The notes: generated from the sequence alone by a model not told the origin. A DNA stretch of 64,000 nt from Flavobacteriaceae bacterium (GCA_030538275.1 JAUNUH010000010.1:62001-126000), one strand, 5' to 3'. Counted from the stretch's first letter, positions 17,560 to 26,627 are shown. Translations and numbers: made by a program.

Positions 17560-18954
17560 TTATTCTTTATTTTTTACAATTTGTGCCATCATTTCGGCTT
17601 CTACTACGACGTTTTCACCCACAAATCCAGTTCCTTGCATGGTGATAATGCCTCGTCGAATGGGTTGTGTTAAATCACATTTAAAAATTACGGTATCTCC
17701 TGGAACTACTTTCTTCTTGAATTTTACAGATTCGATTTTCATAAAATAGGTTGAGTAGGATTCTGGATCGGGGACATTGCTCAAAAACAGTATTCCTGCT
17801 GCCTGTGCCATGGCTTCTACGAGCAGAACTCCTGGCATCACCGGTTCTTGTGGAAAATGGCCGACAAAATAGGGTTCGTTCATGCTTACGTTTTTCACGC
17901 CTATCACATGATTTTCTGACACTTCCATTATTTTGTCAATTAATAAAAACGGTGGTCTATGGGGCAAAAGTTCCATGATACCATTGATATCATAAACAGG
18001 TTCTTGGTTGATATTGATTTCTGGAACGTTTTTGCGTTTAGCGATTTTGATTTGTTTATTCAATTTTTTTGCAAATTGCGTATTGATTAAATGACCAGGT
18101 TTATTGGCAATAATTTTTGCTTTTAGCTTGGTTCCTACAAGAGTCAAATCCCCAATGACATCTAGTAATTTGTGTCTGGCAGCCTCGTTGGGGTGATTGA
18201 GGGTGAGATTGTCTAGAATTCCATTTGGGCGAATGCTTACCTTGTCTTTATTAAAAGCTTTTTTGAGTTTTTCTTCGGTATCGGGGGTAATTTCTTTATC
18301 CACATATACGATAGCATTTGAAATATCTCCGCCTTTGATGAGACCTGCGTGTAACAATTGCTCTAATTCATGTAAAAAGCTGAAGGTTCTTGAATCGGCT
18401 ATTTCTGTTTTAAAATCCTTGAGACTTTTGAGTGTGGCGTTTTGTGTACCTAATACTTTGGTGCCAAAATCAACCATGGTAGTTACTTCGAATTCATCAG
18501 AAGGTATTGCGGTAATTTCCGAGCCTGTTTCGGGGTCGTGAAAAGTTACAATTTCTTTGATATAATAATATTCACGTTCTGCATTCTGCTCTATGATACC
18601 TGCTTTTTCGATGGCTTCGACAAAGAATTTGGCAGAGCCGTCCATGATGGGCGGTTCGGCATTGTCTAGTTCTATGATGGCATTATCTACATCCATACCT
18701 GTAAGAGCTGCCAAAATATGCTCGGTGGTGTGAATTTTTACTCCTTTTTTCTCTAAAATAGTTCCGCGCTGTGTATAAGTCACAAAATTGGCATCTGCTT
18801 CGACACTGGGATTTCCTTCCAAATCAGTACGTACAAAGACAAATCCTGTATTGGGTTCTGCAGGCTTGAGTGTCATATTCACTTTTTGCCCAGTATGCAA
18901 TCCAACACCTTGAAGACTCACAGCTTGCGCTAATGTTTTTTGTTTATCCGACAT
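17560..18954 (-). CDS. lpxC/fabZ: Bifunctional LpxC deacetylase / FabZ dehydratase
   Basis: The 464 residues are a fusion. Residues 1-300 are LpxC, the zinc-dependent UDP-3-O-acyl-GlcNAc deacetylase, with zinc ligands in HTTEHILAAL and NEAARHKLLDVIGD. Residues about 315-464 are FabZ, the 3-hydroxyacyl-ACP dehydratase, with ELLPHRPPFLLIDKI and GHFPQEPVMPGVLLVEAMAQ. The fusion is characteristic of Bacteroidota and ties lipid A commitment to fatty-acid elongation. Its start overlaps the lpxD stop by 1 nt (TAATG), and lpxA follows. Confidence 0.96.
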   Translation of the reverse strand: MSDKQKTLAQAVSLQGVGLHTGQKVNMTLKPAEPNTGFVFVRTDLEGNPSVEADANFVTYTQRGTILEKKGVKIHTTEHILAALTGMDVDNAIIELDNAEPPIMDGSAKFFVEAIEKAGIIEQNAEREYYYIKEIVTFHDPETGSEITAIPSDEFEVTTMVDFGTKVLGTQNATLKSLKDFKTEIADSRTFSFLHELEQLLHAGLIKGGDISNAIVYVDKEITPDTEEKLKKAFNKDKVSIRPNGILDNLTLNHPNEAARHKLLDVIGDLTLVGTKLKAKIIANKPGHLINTQFAKKLNKQIKIAKRKNVPEININQEPVYDINGIMELLPHRPPFLLIDKIMEVSENHVIGVKNVSMNEPYFVGHFPQEPVMPGVLLVEAMAQAAGILFLSNVPDPESYSTYFMKIESVKFKKKVVPGDTVIFKCDLTQPIRRGIITMQGTGFVGENVVVEAEMMAQIVKNKE

Positions 18955-19979
18955 TATTTATCGCTGAATTTTTTATCTAAAAGTTCTAATTTTCTCATTA
19001 ATTGTGGCAATTTACGAAAATAAACATAAGCTTTCCTGAACTCCATAGCATCAAGAGCTGGCGAGCCGTAGAGCTGGCTGTTCTCTTTTATGTTTCCGTT
19101 GACACCACTTTGTGCCTGAATCTGAACATTATCACCTACTGTAAGATGACCTGCAATTCCTACCTGGCCGCCAATCATGCCATTACTACCAACTTTGGTA
19201 GAACCTGCTACTCCAGATTGAGAAGCAATTACCGTGTTTTTACCTATAATTACATTGTGGGCTATCTGAATCTGATTATCCAGCTTTACACTTTCTCCTA
19301 TGATAGTAGAACCCATGGTGGCGCGGTCGATGGTACTGCATGCGCCAATTTCTACATAATCACGAATGATAACATTTCCTACCTGCGGAACTTTATGAAA
19401 CCCTCCCCCTTCTCTGGGTTGAAAGCCAAAGCCGTCACTTCCTATTACAGCACCAGAATGTATGATACAATGGTTACCGATGATACAATCTTTATATACT
19501 TTAACGCCAGAATACAAGGTAGTATTATCTCCTATCACCACATTGTCGTCTATATAGACATGTGGATAAATCTTGCAGTTGTTTCCAATTTTTACGTTTT
19601 TAGAAATATAAGCAAATGCGCCTATATATGGATTTTCACCTAATTGAAGGTCATTGGCGATATAGGAAGGCTCTTCTATACCAGATTTCTGATTTTGCAT
19701 TTTTTGATATAGATGCAATAGTTTACTCATGGCATGATATGCATCATCTACAAGAATGTAGGTTTGCGAACTCCCAACAGGAATTTCAAGATTTTTACTG
19801 ATTACCACTACTGCAGCTTCAGAAGACTTCAAAAAGTGCCGATATTTGGTATTGGCAAAAAAAGTGAGTGCATTTTTTCCTGCTTCTTCTATTTTACCAA
19901 AATCAGATACCAGAGTATTTTCATCTCCAATAATTTCACCATCAATCCATTGAGCTATTTGACTGGCCGTAAATTCCAT
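18954..19979 (-). CDS. lpxD: UDP-3-O-(3-hydroxyacyl)glucosamine N-acyltransferase
   Basis: The 341 residues have the N-terminal uridine-binding domain of LpxD ([20 protein letters not shown]), then a left-handed beta-helix of hexapeptide repeats (about 105-305) with the catalytic His in [13 protein letters not shown], and a C-terminal helix. It adds the N-linked acyl chain in lipid A synthesis. It opens the lpx operon. A -7-like TAACTTTG lies on the minus strand at 20027-20020; a nearer TACTTTTG at 19991-19984 is too close to the ATG to be its promoter. Confidence 0.95.
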   Translation of the reverse strand: MEFTASQIAQWIDGEIIGDENTLVSDFGKIEEAGKNALTFFANTKYRHFLKSSEAAVVVISKNLEIPVGSSQTYILVDDAYHAMSKLLHLYQKMQNQKSGIEEPSYIANDLQLGENPYIGAFAYISKNVKIGNNCKIYPHVYIDDNVVIGDNTTLYSGVKVYKDCIIGNHCIIHSGAVIGSDGFGFQPREGGGFHKVPQVGNVIIRDYVEIGACSTIDRATMGSTIIGESVKLDNQIQIAHNVIIGKNTVIASQSGVAGSTKVGSNGMIGGQVGIAGHLTVGDNVQIQAQSGVNGNIKENSQLYGSPALDAMEFRKAYVYFRKLPQLMRKLELLDKKFSDK

Positions 19980-20127
19980 GGGGCAAAAGTAGAAAAATTA
20001 ATTATAAATTAACATATAACAAAGTTATAGAACGCAAAATATTACTAAATGTTGGTTTTAGCATAAATAAATATCAGTTTAGATATCAATATTGACGTAT
20101 TTTTTATAAATAAGTTGCCCAGTTTTC

Positions 20128-21369
20128 CTACATAAGTCTTTCAAATTTCTCCTTATCCCAATAGCAAAAATGATATTTTGTAGTGGTTTCAAACAAAGGT
20201 TGGGTGAGGATTTGCTTTTCAGACTCGGCGATGTCGATGCAGCGGTTTCCTTTTTCCAATAACATAACAGGATGAAGGTTTCGCTCATAGGGCACAATTT
20301 TCAAAAAAGATTCATGAACAAAATAGGGCGAAGTACCTTTACCTAGAACTTCTTCGATAAAGTCTTTTTTATTTTCAATTTCATCCTCTGGAATTCTATT
20401 ATTTCTAATTTCTACCCTAGGTAATTTACGCTGAATCACCGATTTGGCCAGCGTGCTCAATACAGAATCCGAATGCCACTGCCACTGCTTGAGTGAAAAT
20501 AACACATCATTATCATCTAATCGCGTAAAAACCTCTAAATCCTTTTCACTGAATTGCTCTGTAAAATCTCGCTTCAAAAAATGCCCTAAAGCCTGAGTTG
20601 TCTCAAGCGATTGGCCATTTCTATATAATTCCTTGGCCCGCTTCAATGCCTGAATCAAATAAATCTCGGCACCAAAAGCCGTCTTGTGCAAATAGACCTG
20701 CCAATACATAAACATTCTGGAAATCAGATATTTCTCAACCGAATAAATTCCTTTTGCATCAATCACCAATTGATTATCAAAAACATTCATCATCGAAATT
20801 ATTCGGTCCGAACCTATGTTTCCCTCGGTAACACCCGTAAAAAAACTGTCGCGTTTCAAATAATCCAATCGATCTATATCCAACTGACTTGCAATAAGTT
20901 GACTCAAAAACTTGCGTGAATATTTTTGGGTAAAAATTTCAATGGTTAAATCCAGCGCTCCATCAAACTCTTGATTGAGTTGTTTCATAATTTTCAACGA
21001 AATATCTTCATGATTTACGCCTTCTACAATGGTAGATTCCAGCGCATGAGAAAACGGTCCGTGACCTATATCATGCAGCAAAATCGCAATATACACCGCA
21101 CGCTCCTCTTCTTCAGATATTTTAACATTTTTTTGGCGCAATGTATCCACCGCCTTTTGCATCAAGTGCAAACAACCCAAGGCATGCAAAAAACGCGAGT
21201 GCGTAGAACCCGGATATACATAATGCGTGAGCCCAGTCTGTGAAATACGGCGCAATCTTTGAAAGTTTTTATGTTCGATTAAATCAAAAATAAAAGCATC
21301 CGGAATTGAAATAAATCCATAAACAGGGTCGTTAAATATCTTTAGCTTATTAGACTTTGATTTCTTCAA
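20128..21369 (-). CDS. HD domain phosphohydrolase, dNTPase/SAMHD1-like
   Basis: The 413-residue protein has an HD domain in its first half, with H...HD...D motifs: THSRFLHALGCLHLM, AILLHDIGHGPFSHALE and a later Asp in LIASQLDIDRLDYLKRDSFF. This pattern is that of deoxyguanosinetriphosphate hydrolase-like/SAMHD1-like enzymes, which split dNTPs or related nucleotides. Its position just upstream of lpxD on the same strand is common in Bacteroidota, with no known mechanistic reason. It is divergent from porX, 41 nt away. Confidence 0.85.
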   Translation of the reverse strand: MKKSKSNKLKIFNDPVYGFISIPDAFIFDLIEHKNFQRLRRISQTGLTHYVYPGSTHSRFLHALGCLHLMQKAVDTLRQKNVKISEEEERAVYIAILLHDIGHGPFSHALESTIVEGVNHEDISLKIMKQLNQEFDGALDLTIEIFTQKYSRKFLSQLIASQLDIDRLDYLKRDSFFTGVTEGNIGSDRIISMMNVFDNQLVIDAKGIYSVEKYLISRMFMYWQVYLHKTAFGAEIYLIQALKRAKELYRNGQSLETTQALGHFLKRDFTEQFSEKDLEVFTRLDDNDVLFSLKQWQWHSDSVLSTLAKSVIQRKLPRVEIRNNRIPEDEIENKKDFIEEVLGKGTSPYFVHESFLKIVPYERNLHPVMLLEKGNRCIDIAESEKQILTQPLFETTTKYHFCYWDKEKFERLM

Positions 21370-21410
21370 TTGAATTTAATTTTAAATCTTTACAAAAATA
21401 GATAAACTGT

Positions 21411-22955
21411 ATGGCAATTAAAATATTATGGGTAGATGATGAAATAGAATTATTAAAACCCCATTGCCTTTTCCTAGAAAAAAAAGGCTATGACACAACA
21501 ACCATGAACAATGCTACAGATGCACTGGAATTATTGAATGAAGAGAATTTTTCTGCCATATTACTGGACGAAAATATGCCAGGTATGAGCGGATTAGAAG
21601 CATTGACAGCCATCAAGCGCATTCGCCCAAACACCCCAGTCGTCATGGTAACCAAAAACGAAGAAGAACACATCATGGAAGAGGCAATCGGCTCACATAT
21701 AGCAGATTACCTCATCAAACCCGTCAATCCCAATCAAATTTTATTAAGCCTGAAAAAAATCCTGGACGGCTCTAAAATCATTACCGAAAAAGCGGTAGTA
21801 AATTACCAAATGGAATTCCGCAATATTGCCATGGATTTGATGAACGCCCGCGACCACGAAGATTGGACCGCCATTTACAAAAAACTGGTGCACTGGGAAA
21901 TCAATTTAGAAAATATTGATGATGCCAGCATGCTCCAAATTCTCAACGATCAAAAAGCCGATGCCAATCATCAATTTGCACGGTTTATCGAAAAAAATTA
22001 TAAAGGTTGGTTGAACGGCGAAGACCGTCCAGAGCTCTCTCACACCGCCTTCAACAGCAAGGTTCGCCCGCATCTCAAAGACAATAAAACGCTGTTGCTC
22101 ATGATCGACAACCTGCGCTATGACCAGTGGAAAGTGATTCAACCGCTATTTCAGCAATATTATAATCAGACGCACGAAGACATGTATTACAGCATTTTGC
22201 CGTCTGCTACGCAGTATGCGCGCAATGCTTTTTTTGCCGGTTTATTGCCGCTGGAAATTGAAAAAAGATTTCCGCAATATTGGAAAAACGACACCGACGA
22301 AGGCAATAAAAACGAACATGAAATTGATTTGCTGCGCGATAATTTAGGTCGATTAGGCCTGAAAAACCTGAAAACCAAATACTACAAAATCCTAAATTCA
22401 GGCTATGAAAAATACGTGCTGGACGAGTTTCACAACTTCAAAAATAATGATTTGACGGTAATTGTCTATAATTTCATCGATATTTTGTCCCACGCCAAAA
22501 CCGACAATCGTATTGTGAGCGAAATGATACGCAACGACAAAACCTATCGTTCGGTTACGCAGAACTGGTTCAAAAACAGCTATATACTAGATATTATAAA
22601 ACAAGCTGCCGACAACGATATGCGCCTTCTCATCACCACCGACCATGGAACTATTTTTGTGAAAGAACCCTCACAAGTGGTGGGCGACCGCGAAACCAGC
22701 ACCAATTTGCGCTACAAACTCGGGCGACAGCTACAATATGACGAGGATGACGTGATGGCCATCGAAAAGCCCGAGGAATATCATTTGCCCAAAGTGAACG
22801 TGAGCAGCAAGTACATTTTTGCCAAAAACGACATTTTCCTGGCCTATCCCAAGAATTACAACCATTATGTGAATTATTACAAAAACACCTATCAACACGG
22901 CGGCATTTCGATGGAAGAAATCATCATTCCGTTTGTGGTAATGGAAAACAGGTGA
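21411..22955 (+). CDS. porX: PorX, T9SS response regulator with PglZ domain
   Basis: The 514 residues have an N-terminal receiver domain (1-120) with the acidic pair Asp9-Asp10, phospho-acceptor Asp53 in ILLDENMPGM and the LIKP lysine. A helical linker leads to a C-terminal PglZ/alkaline-phosphatase-superfamily domain (about 200-514) with metal-site motifs such as LLLMIDNLRYDQW, DILSHAKTDNR and ITTDHGTIF. PorX regulates T9SS genes in Porphyromonas together with a sensor PorY and the sigma factor SigP; neither partner is in this window. Its presence agrees with the two T9SS cargo proteins. It marks the left border of the accessory island. Confidence 0.95.
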   Translation: MAIKILWVDDEIELLKPHCLFLEKKGYDTTTMNNATDALELLNEENFSAILLDENMPGMSGLEALTAIKRIRPNTPVVMVTKNEEEHIMEEAIGSHIADYLIKPVNPNQILLSLKKILDGSKIITEKAVVNYQMEFRNIAMDLMNARDHEDWTAIYKKLVHWEINLENIDDASMLQILNDQKADANHQFARFIEKNYKGWLNGEDRPELSHTAFNSKVRPHLKDNKTLLLMIDNLRYDQWKVIQPLFQQYYNQTHEDMYYSILPSATQYARNAFFAGLLPLEIEKRFPQYWKNDTDEGNKNEHEIDLLRDNLGRLGLKNLKTKYYKILNSGYEKYVLDEFHNFKNNDLTVIVYNFIDILSHAKTDNRIVSEMIRNDKTYRSVTQNWFKNSYILDIIKQAADNDMRLLITTDHGTIFVKEPSQVVGDRETSTNLRYKLGRQLQYDEDDVMAIEKPEEYHLPKVNVSSKYIFAKNDIFLAYPKNYNHYVNYYKNTYQHGGISMEEIIIPFVVMENR

Positions 22956-22962
22956 TTTTTTT

Positions 22963-23112
22963 GGGCGGCTGATGGCGCTATCCGCTATATCCCGCGCCCT
23001 GTGTGCTTAGAAAAACCCGGCGTCTGTCAGGTTCCGCTGTTCGCTACACCTGCCACACGCCGCGTTTTCTTGGCGCACACAAGGCACGTGATGCCGCTAC
23101 TATCACCGCCGC
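22963..23112. repeat. GC-rich palindromic intergenic element (23.0 kb)
   Basis: Just after porX the GC content rises and a long imperfect inverted repeat appears: arms 23001-23032 (GTGTGC...GGCGTCTGTCAGGT) and 23047-23080 (ACCTGCCACACGCCG...GCGCACAC). An outer pair, GGCGGCTGATGGCGCTATC against GCTACTATCACCGCC, encloses it. No credible protein is encoded. It resembles the family of structured intergenic elements seen at 16.0, 32.5, 39.6 and 57.7 kb in size, composition and position. Some may be terminators or small RNAs; here it sits at the left border of the accessory island. Confidence 0.6.
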
Positions 23113-23184
23113 GGTTGAATCCCAAATTTGTCTGTACGATATTTCAAACATTAATCATCAATTTGTGTGAAATAACATACGTTT

Positions 23185-23475
23185 TTGAAAACAAAACAAC
23201 ATGTGGATTTGCCAAAATATTCAAAATTACTCGCAGAAATCGGGTAGAAAATCAAGCTCGCCCGAAAGCGCAGAAAGTTTACCACCATTCAAGTTGCAGA
23301 GAGGGCGGGAATTGCCCGTTCCACATTGTATCTTATTGAAAAAGGTGAACCGAGTGTTTCTTTAGGTGCTTATTTCAATGTTTTGCTGGTGATGGGATTG
23401 CAAAATGATTTCTTAAAACTAGCAGCAGACGACGAGTTGGGAAGAAAGCTTCAGGATCTTGCGCTGCTGAAATAA
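23185..23475 (+). pseudogene. XRE/HTH regulator remnant (HipB-like), in-frame stop
   Basis: A frame of 97 codons encodes a helix-turn-helix protein: KIKLARKRRKFTTIQVAERA, GIARSTLYLIEKGEPSVSLG and LQNDFLKLAADDELGRKLQD. These are typical of XRE-family antitoxin-like regulators that usually precede a HipA-type kinase. It is interrupted by TAG at 23245-23247 (...LLAEIG*KIKLARK...), and the frame has no ATG, only TTG or GTG candidates. Immediately downstream a 15-codon frame (23485-23532, MSKSKLNRQRNAIVG) looks like the start of a lost partner gene. An internal start could still give a short HTH protein, but decay is more likely. Confidence 0.65.
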
Positions 23476-23573
23476 AGTTAAATTATGAGTAAAAGTAAAC
23501 TTAATAGACAAAGGAATGCCATCGTGGGGTAGTGAGGAGGGGTAGTTTGGTTAAAACTCAAAAAAATAATTTA

Positions 23574-24203
23574 TTATCGCTTCTCAAAACTCCACTTAAT
23601 CAACTTGGAGATGGCTTTTTCTATTTCTTTTCTTCCTTCATCTGTTTTCAGGTCGATGCCACAAAATTTACTGCCATTGGTTTCGGTATGAATATTCAGG
23701 TAATAAGAGCCGGAAATGAGCAATGCAAGAATGGCTCTGAAATTGAAATCTGAGTTTTTGAAATGACTGTCGATATATTTGCTGAAAAGTTCTTCACCAT
23801 TATGCTCCCGTGCATCGGCCAGTTGGCGCAATACATCATTTTCTTCGGAAAGTTCCCACAAAATAATTTTCTGAAGTTCTTTATTATTCTTCAAAACTTC
23901 AAACTGCTGCAAAATCATTTCTTTTGTAGCAATTTCTAAACTTTTTGGCGTAATTTCAAAATCGAGCGTAGTAGAAATATTGTTCCAGTAATCCTGAGAT
24001 TTGATATAAGTGTGGATTAATCCATCGGCATTCCCGAAGTAATCGTAAATCAGTTTTTTATCTAATCCTGCGGTTTTGGCGATATAATTCACTTTCAATG
24101 CGGTATAGCCTTCCTCTCGGATAATTTTGCCTACGGTATCCAACAGTTTTTGTTTGGTTTTCTCCTTATTTCGTATCGGTCCCTGAATGGTTTTCCGAGC
24201 CAT
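23574..24203 (-). CDS. TetR/AcrR family transcriptional regulator
   Basis: The 209-residue protein has an N-terminal TetR helix-turn-helix (about 10-60: KQKLLDTVGKIIREEGYTAL, VNYIAKTAGLDKKLIYDYFG) and an all-helical ligand-binding domain. A basic start (MARKTIQGPIRNKEK) precedes the HTH. It stands alone and no adjacent efflux or metabolic target is evident, so the ligand and regulon are unknown. It lies inside the accessory island. Confidence 0.88.
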   Translation of the reverse strand: MARKTIQGPIRNKEKTKQKLLDTVGKIIREEGYTALKVNYIAKTAGLDKKLIYDYFGNADGLIHTYIKSQDYWNNISTTLDFEITPKSLEIATKEMILQQFEVLKNNKELQKIILWELSEENDVLRQLADAREHNGEELFSKYIDSHFKNSDFNFRAILALLISGSYYLNIHTETNGSKFCGIDLKTDEGRKEIEKAISKLIKWSFEKR

Positions 24204-24449
24204 TTATAATTGGTTTGCTTCAAAATTAACCATTATCTCTCAAAAAATAGGAAATATTAAAAATAATATTATCACCATAGAGTGAAATGTGTTATTTTTG
24301 CTGAATAAATTTTAAATTGATGATAGCCGTTTTTTTACACTTGATTTACAAAATGATTAAATTTTTGATGGAGATATTTCCTGTTGGATAGATTGATTTA
24401 TTCATCTTTTACACCATCAGCAAACAATTGATAAACACCAAATTTAGAA

Positions 24450-24902
24450 ATGAAAAATATTTTAAAACTACTCTTTTTATTTACATTTTTATTGTCCCTT
24501 CATGCCAATGCACAAATTACGAAAGTAGATGATTGGGAAACTGCACAGAATGAAGCGATTTCGCAGAATAAAAATATACTAATCATTTTAACTGGTAGCG
24601 AATGGTGCAAACCCTGTATCAAAATGGAAAAAAATGTAATTGAAACATCAGATTTTGAGAATTATGCAAATAACAATTTAATCCTATTTGAGATAAACCT
24701 TCCTCGTCATCAAGATTTAAACTCCAAAATTTATAAAGATTACAATTATTTTAAGAATAAATATCAAACCAATGCTTTACCTTCACTAATTCTTGTTGAA
24801 AGTGATGGAAAAAAAATTGCTAAAATGACAAATGGTGTTACTTCAAAGGAAAAGGTTTTGAATATGTTAATACAAAACGACACCGTTCTTCGAAATCTGT
24901 GA
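24450..24902 (+). CDS. Exported thioredoxin-like protein
   Basis: The 150 residues begin with a signal peptide (cleavage likely after LHANA, residue 21). A thioredoxin fold follows, with the redox motif SEWCKPCIKME (WCKPC near residue 51) and a cis-Pro segment NALPSLILVES. This suits the periplasmic thiol-disulfide or DsbD-gamma/DUF255-like group. A TATTTTTG box at 24293-24300 is the only promoter-like signal upstream, leaving a leader of about 140 nt. It sits in the accessory island between the TetR gene and the effector array; its substrate is unknown. Confidence 0.82.
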   Translation: MKNILKLLFLFTFLLSLHANAQITKVDDWETAQNEAISQNKNILIILTGSEWCKPCIKMEKNVIETSDFENYANNNLILFEINLPRHQDLNSKIYKDYNYFKNKYQTNALPSLILVESDGKKIAKMTNGVTSKEKVLNMLIQNDTVLRNL

Positions 24903-24988
24903 CTTCGGAGCAAAAAAAATTCGGAGAAGTAAATAACCCTTGCGGAACCTACCATAAAATAAATGTATACAGAACTTTAAAACAGATT

Positions 24989-25042
24989 ATGAAAAACTTC
25001 ACCCTATTACTTTTATTTTTTTCGAGTTTTTGTTTTTCATAA
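24989..25042 (+). pseudogene. Orphan signal peptide of a lost exported protein
   Basis: A 17-residue frame, MKNFTLLLLFFSSFCFS then TAA, is a textbook start of a Bacteroidota exported or lipoprotein gene that stops where the mature protein should begin. The next sequence belongs to the oppositely oriented array, so this looks like a recombination breakpoint at the distal end of the effector-immunity locus. Confidence 0.5.
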
Positions 25043-25046
25043 ATTA

Positions 25047-25265
25047 TCAACGTATAATCTGCTGTCTCTCTAAAAAATTACAATTCTCTATTGAGTTTTT
25101 TAGAGAGTCTAAAAATAGATTTTCTTCTTTTGTGTAAGGGAATTTATCTTTTTCTGCAACCGTTAATACGGGTAAGTTTTTTAAAAAGTAAAAGATAAAA
25201 CATAGAAATATTAAGATAAGAGGAAATAGTAAAGACAATATTTTAAAACGCTTTGATATACTCAT
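25047..25265 (-). CDS. Small single-pass membrane protein at the end of the immunity array
   Basis: The 72 residues have one N-terminal membrane helix (about 8-30) and a short charged external part (KFPYTKEENLFLDSLKNSIE). It lies 70 nt downstream of the last immunity gene, on the same strand. No family is recognised. It may be a small or truncated immunity-like protein, but that is inferred only from place and topology. Confidence 0.5.
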   Translation of the reverse strand: MSISKRFKILSLLFPLILIFLCFIFYFLKNLPVLTVAEKDKFPYTKEENLFLDSLKNSIENCNFLERQQIIR

Positions 25266-25334
25266 TTTTAGTTGTTTTAAGTCCTGAATTAAACTCTAAC
25301 GACATATAAACCACCCCGTTCTTCAATAAATAAA

Positions 25335-25790
25335 TCATTCATACTCTAATTTAGGGTTTCCTTTTTTTATTCTATCAAATAATTCTTTTTTATATATATC
25401 ATCGTTGTAATTATTCAAATAATATAAATGTTCTTTATCAGTATCAAACATTATTACAGGAATATTTTCATTTTTCCAAGTAACATATAAAATGCTATCA
25501 TAACAATGAATTTCAAAGGATTTTAATGTTTCACGCATATCGTTTGTAATCTCAAATACACCTCCGTAATTCCCTAAAATAGTATCATTCTTTTTTATGT
25601 TAAAGGATAGTGCTTGAGCCCAGTCAAATTCACTGTAATGTGTAATATTTATTTTGTATTCTTTATTACAAGGGTGTGATAAGTCTCCAAGATTTCTCTC
25701 TCCTTCCCAAGTCAATTCATACCATAGCCACCAAAGCAGTACTGAAATTAGTAGAAATAAAATACTTATCTGTATAGTTTTTTTTGTCAT
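25335..25790 (-). CDS. Putative immunity protein 5 (membrane-anchored, hypothetical)
   Basis: The 151-residue protein has an N-terminal signal-anchor (about 7-28, with many Trp/Leu residues) and an otherwise soluble extracytoplasmic domain. It starts 6 nt after the stop of an orphan effector tail (25797-25967), the same order as the complete effector-immunity pairs to its right. Its sequence is not similar to the other immunity candidates and no family was recognised. A protective role against the lost effector whose tail precedes it is inferred from position. Confidence 0.65.
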   Translation of the reverse strand: MTKKTIQISILFLLISVLLWWLWYELTWEGERNLGDLSHPCNKEYKINITHYSEFDWAQALSFNIKKNDTILGNYGGVFEITNDMRETLKSFEIHCYDSILYVTWKNENIPVIMFDTDKEHLYYLNNYNDDIYKKELFDRIKKGNPKLEYE

Positions 25791-25796
25791 AAATAT

Positions 25797-25967
25797 TTAT
25801 TTGGGGGCAGTAATCGGAGGAATACCATTATGTATATCAAACAAATCTATCCAATCTCTAAAATTGTCATCATCTTTTGGAAGTGGAGTAATTTCCTGAA
25901 ATTCTTTTGGGATTGGGAAGCATAGAGGGATTATTATCAAAATATTTTCAATTTGTTTTATTCTAAA
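25797..25967 (-). pseudogene. Orphan effector tail B (frameshifted, no start codon)
   Basis: Directly after the stop of the XAC2610-like immunity gene, one frame reads KYFDNNPSMLPNPK. This closely matches YFEKNPSMLP near the end of full-length effector 2 (its residues 356-365). A neighbouring frame then reads on sensibly as PKEFQEITPLPKDDDNFRDW through to GIPPITAPK and stops at 25797, so a frameshift separates the two parts. There is no start codon. It reads as the 3' end of a former effector left in front of its immunity gene. Confidence 0.6.
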
Positions 25968-26627
25968 TCACTCGCACGGAAAATCAGAAACTACACTTTT
26001 CTTCGAGATGTACTCTTTATTAGTTTTTTCAATTAGGTAAGTTTCTTTAATAGAAAGTTGACCATTTTCTAATTCTATCTCTTTAATCAATTCTATAGGT
26101 TTTAGTGAATCTTTGTCCCATTTATATTTGACCAACCCATATCTATTTTTTGAAATCAAATATTTGTTTTTTTTACAAACCTCTAAATTGTAAATAGAGT
26201 CCAATTGCTTTTCTTCTTCAAATCTGTTATTCCTTCTGTTGTATAAAAAATAATTAGCTCGGTAATCGTGACCATACACGGAATAATTCTCTACATGAGG
26301 ATAGAGCATAATATCGTTTATACCATCAAAGTTAAAATCCATATTAACATATATTGGAAATACATCAATCAACTGAGTTTTTAACGACATATTCTTATGA
26401 GTTAAAATAATCATTTGAGAATTATTTTTAAGTTCTACACGTAAAGAATCGATAGAAGAATATTCGTTATCATAAGGTGTATAGTAAACCTTAAATATCT
26501 GATTATCTTGATTGATAATTACATAGTTTATATTTTTTTTATCACTTTCTTTTTCAGTCTTAATTGCTTCTTTACAACCTATTAAAGTTAGACTAAAGTG
26601 TAATAATATCAAACCAAAATATTTCAT
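25968..26627 (-). CDS. Putative immunity lipoprotein 4, XAC2610-like lysozyme-inhibitor type
   Basis: The 219 residues start with a lipoprotein signal (LIGC, Cys18). Residues 95-140 contain VNMDFNFDGINDIMLYP followed by ANYFLYNRRNNRFEEEKQLD. This pattern of an acidic NFDG-x-D loop followed by a (Y/F)LYN-x-x-x-x-(K/R)F strand is that of the XAC2610-like family, whose founding member protects Xanthomonas against a secreted lysozyme-like effector. The start ATG overlaps the stop of orphan tail A (ATGA). Periplasmic placement and family both fit inhibition of a cell-wall glycosidase. The assignment rests on motif reading, not on a search. Confidence 0.65.
   Translation of the reverse strand: MKYFGLILLHFSLTLIGCKEAIKTEKESDKKNINYVIINQDNQIFKVYYTPYDNEYSSIDSLRVELKNNSQMIILTHKNMSLKTQLIDVFPIYVNMDFNFDGINDIMLYPHVENYSVYGHDYRANYFLYNRRNNRFEEEKQLDSIYNLEVCKKNKYLISKNRYGLVKYKWDKDSLKPIELIKEIELENGQLSIKETYLIEKTNKEYISKKSVVSDFPCE

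Noticed and set aside
17069..17749. 226-codon frame on the plus strand
   Set aside because: It lies antisense to lpxA and the end of lpxC/fabZ, which are certain, and has low-complexity shadow composition rich in Tyr, His and Cys.
19002..19643. 213-codon frame on the plus strand
   Set aside because: Antisense shadow of the hexapeptide repeats of lpxD; the repeat periodicity keeps the opposite frame open.
23001..23339. 112-codon frame after porX
   Set aside because: It crosses the GC-rich palindrome and overlaps the XRE remnant out of frame, with no family-like sequence.
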